The notes under the pieces: model-generated
The model's database searches: none
Seen by the model: only the letters and a program-made list of their open reading frames with translations
What the model was told of the DNA's origin: nothing
NCBI GenBank assembly: GCA_964491395.1
Contig: CAZBGI010000007.1
Coordinates: 1-64,000, forward strand
Reading direction: 5' to 3'
DNA from: SKVR01 sp964491395
Lineage (GTDB): Bacteria; Bacteroidota; Bacteroidia; Bacteroidales; UBA7960
DNA: 64,000 nt
Part shown: positions 62,457 to 64,000 of the stretch, piece by piece
Layout of the letters: each line of letters starts with the position of its first letter
Position numbering within the stretch: position 1 is the stretch's first letter
Made by a program: the position numbers and the translations under genes

Positions 62457-62846
62457 AACTGCGGATTTTGTGTTTTAAATATGTTAGTATATCTTGAAAA
62501 TATCTTGCCCTGAGGAACTAATATTTGGGGGATCCAATTCTTAAGCGAAGATAAACCATATAACAATTGTGACTAACGAGAGATTATCAACAATCAGGGA
62601 AAGTTATTAACTTTACCGCATATCCTGCTGATAAAAAGCTACTTACACATAATGGGAAACAGTTGTTTAATTGTTTTTGTTTAAATATTTGTGGATGGTA
62701 ATGGATAAACCGATGATGCTCAAGCATTTCAAAATTTTTGTTAAGAACAGGGATGCTCAAATACTTTCTTAGCTTTAAAAATTCTTTGTAATTTTAAGCT
62801 ATTGAATTTTGTTCACAATCAATCCAATTCCAAAACCACTCTCTTT
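62457..62846. other. Divergent intergenic region nrdJ / FISUMP gene
   Basis: About 390 bp of AT-rich sequence. I looked for a cobalamin riboswitch upstream of nrdJ and did not find its conserved core. A weak plus-strand -7 (TAATTTTA, 62789-62796) may serve the FISUMP gene. Confidence 0.4.
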
Positions 62847-63902
62847 ATGGCACGATTTACAATTGCACTTTTAGGAATTATATTGCCCCTGATACTGATA
62901 TTTTCTGTTTTTACAGGTTGTGAAAAGGACCAGGACGATCCGGAAATTAACTGGCCGGCAGAAATCGAATCAACCAAAGCAGATTATATAAATTCTACGT
63001 ATGCATATTTCGAAGCAGATTTATCCGGTGAAATCCTTGATATAACTGCAACAGGATTCTGCTGGAGTACAAATGACACACCCACCATTGATGACAACTC
63101 CATCTCTATGAATCCCGAACCGGGGATATATAGCCACACGGTTTCAGCATTAACCTCAGGAACAACCTATTATTTAAGAGCCTATTACACATTTGAAGAC
63201 CAAACCTATTATGGAGAACAGATAACCTTTACCACCACTGAACCCTTAACTGACAATGATGGCAACAGCTATGAAGTGGTTCAGATAGGAAATCAGCTTT
63301 GGACAAAAGAGAACATGAAGGTGTTAACCTACAACAATAATGATTCCATAGCCGATGGTACAGGAATAGGCAATTACTCTGAAATGAGCACGCCCCGTTT
63401 CTATTTCAACTATGAGGACGAACAAGCCAATCACGAAACATATGGAAATCTTTACACCTGGTACACCATCACTGACCCACGGGGTTTTTGTCCTGATGGG
63501 TGGAGAGTACCGGATATTGTAGACTGGGAGACGATGATAAAACATCTCGATGCCCTGGCCAGTGAATTTGAGTCGCCTTCGCAAGGGAGCATAGAGATAA
63601 GTGCCATTGCCGGAGGCATGCTCAGAGAAACGGGCACTGTTGAAAACCAAAACGGACTCTGGCATCAACCCAATACGGGGGCGAATAATATTACACGCAT
63701 GAGTGTGTTACCCTCGGGCATGAGAGATCCTTCAGGAGCTTTTGATGGATTAGGCTACAACGCGGCATTCTGGACATTCACCGAGGATAGTTCCAATCAA
63801 GCCATCATGTTTTATACCCACTATTTCAACCCCGGTATATACGCCAATACCTTCTCAAAATCCAGTGGCTATGCTGTTCGGTGTGTAACTGATGTCCCCT
63901 GA
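62847..63902 (+). CDS. FISUMP-domain lipoprotein
   Basis: 351 aa from ATG 62847; the frame is open from a TTG 45 bp upstream, which is unlikely. Lipobox FTGC (C25) predicts a lipid anchor. Residues ~35-120 look like a fibronectin-III-like domain (GFCWSTNDTPTIDDN, LTSGTTYYLRAYYTFEDQTYYGE). The C-terminal FISUMP domain (~125-351) starts DNDGNSYEVVQIGNQLWTKENM, with GNLYTWYTITDPRGFCPDGWRVP and WTFTEDSS. Such proteins are surface-exposed; their function is unknown. Confidence 0.88.
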   Translation: MARFTIALLGIILPLILIFSVFTGCEKDQDDPEINWPAEIESTKADYINSTYAYFEADLSGEILDITATGFCWSTNDTPTIDDNSISMNPEPGIYSHTVSALTSGTTYYLRAYYTFEDQTYYGEQITFTTTEPLTDNDGNSYEVVQIGNQLWTKENMKVLTYNNNDSIADGTGIGNYSEMSTPRFYFNYEDEQANHETYGNLYTWYTITDPRGFCPDGWRVPDIVDWETMIKHLDALASEFESPSQGSIEISAIAGGMLRETGTVENQNGLWHQPNTGANNITRMSVLPSGMRDPSGAFDGLGYNAAFWTFTEDSSNQAIMFYTHYFNPGIYANTFSKSSGYAVRCVTDVP

Positions 63903-63940
63903 GAAGACCCTGCTGCCCCGAAAGTCAATGATTCATAGCA

Positions 63941-64000
63941 TTACTCATCACCATATTCAATGAGGAAAGCTTTGATAAACTCATCCAGCTCACCGTCCAT
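63941..64000 (-). CDS. prfB: Probable C-terminal end of peptide chain release factor 2 (partial)
   Basis: The minus strand from the window edge reads 19 residues, MDGELDEFIKAFLIEYGDE, then TAA (63941-63943). This resembles the RF2 C-terminus (LDGDLDxFIxAxL). The gene continues beyond the window; the ATG at its edge is probably internal. Identification rests on a short match only. Confidence 0.55.
   Translation of the reverse strand: MDGELDEFIKAFLIEYGDE

Noticed and set aside
62457..62700. Cobalamin riboswitch expected before B12-dependent nrdJ
   Set aside because: No GCCACTG-like B12-box core was seen on the minus strand in the upstream region.
62530..62710. DnaA-box-like TTATCAACA / TGTGGATGG words
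   Set aside because: Each differs from TTATCCACA, there is no regular cluster, and no dnaA, dnaN or other origin gene is near; probably chance in AT-rich sequence.
1..64000. CRISPR array, insertion sequence or prophage
   Set aside because: No regularly spaced direct repeats, transposase or phage structural gene was found; the gene content is chromosomal.

Overview
The window comes from a member of the Bacteroidota, most likely an anaerobic or fermentative Bacteroidales/Marinilabiliales-type organism. The evidence is a type IX secretion (T9SS) C-terminal sorting tail, a TonB/ExbB/ExbD system, a FISUMP-domain lipoprotein, -7 elements of the TAnnTTTG type used by the Bacteroidota primary sigma factor, and a general lack of Shine-Dalgarno sequences. 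Two runs of exactly 100 Ns (8685-8784, 36090-36189) show it is a scaffold from a draft assembly.

Region 1 (1-3.3 kb): a thioredoxin-like protein, a decayed dinD (internal deletion plus in-frame stop) and a trans-polyprenyl diphosphate synthase.

Region 2 (3.3-19.9 kb) is the metabolic core, all on the minus strand. (a) 3312-8296 is a five-gene [FeFe]-hydrogenase operon: thioredoxin-like [2Fe-2S] protein, HydS-type PAS-containing hydrogenase (probable sensor), SpoIIE/PP2C phosphatase, a second [2Fe-2S] protein and a group-B-like monomeric hydrogenase. (b) 8858-10771 encodes a GAF-PAS-AAA+-Fis sigma54 activator. (c) 11063-19665 is a seven-gene succinyl-CoA/4-hydroxybutyrate-to-butyryl-CoA pathway: abfD, abfT, 4hbD, sucD, acyl-CoA dehydrogenase, etfB, etfA. 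Upstream of both operons lies an array of three 17-bp imperfect palindromes (TGTCMT-N5-AKGACA) with almost the same internal spacing. In each case a -24/-12-like element lies about 70-80 bp downstream. I infer that the sigma54 activator encoded between the operons controls both, coupling hydrogen/redox sensing to butyrate formation. This is the most interesting signal in the window.

Region 3 (20.8-31 kb): a SiaB-like kinase, recG, tonB, a VanZ-like protein, gcvH, a lipoprotein serpin, mazG and a large multi-sensor histidine kinase.

Region 4 (31.4-36 kb): a MacAB-like adaptor / ATPase / permease set. Region 5 (36-41.1 kb): an OsmC protein cut by a gap, a long MORN-repeat protein, an ExbD-ExbD-membrane protein-ExbB operon and tRNA-Ser(GGA).

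Region 6 (41.4-51.3 kb): PhoH/PIN protein, M28 peptidase lipoprotein, PAS-LuxR regulator, T9SS cargo protein, WYL regulator, a Met gamma-lyase-like PLP enzyme divergent from an Lrp/AsnC regulator, and a DUF418 membrane protein.

Region 7 (51.6-58.7 kb): an envelope sugar-oxidation operon (isomerase-like lipoprotein, DoxX, two Tat-signal Gfo/Idh/MocA oxidoreductases, DUF1080 lipoprotein) divergent from a sugar-porter MFS transporter. Region 8 (58.9-64 kb): a small membrane protein, CsbD, the B12-dependent ribonucleotide reductase nrdJ, a FISUMP lipoprotein, and what is probably the last codons of prfB.
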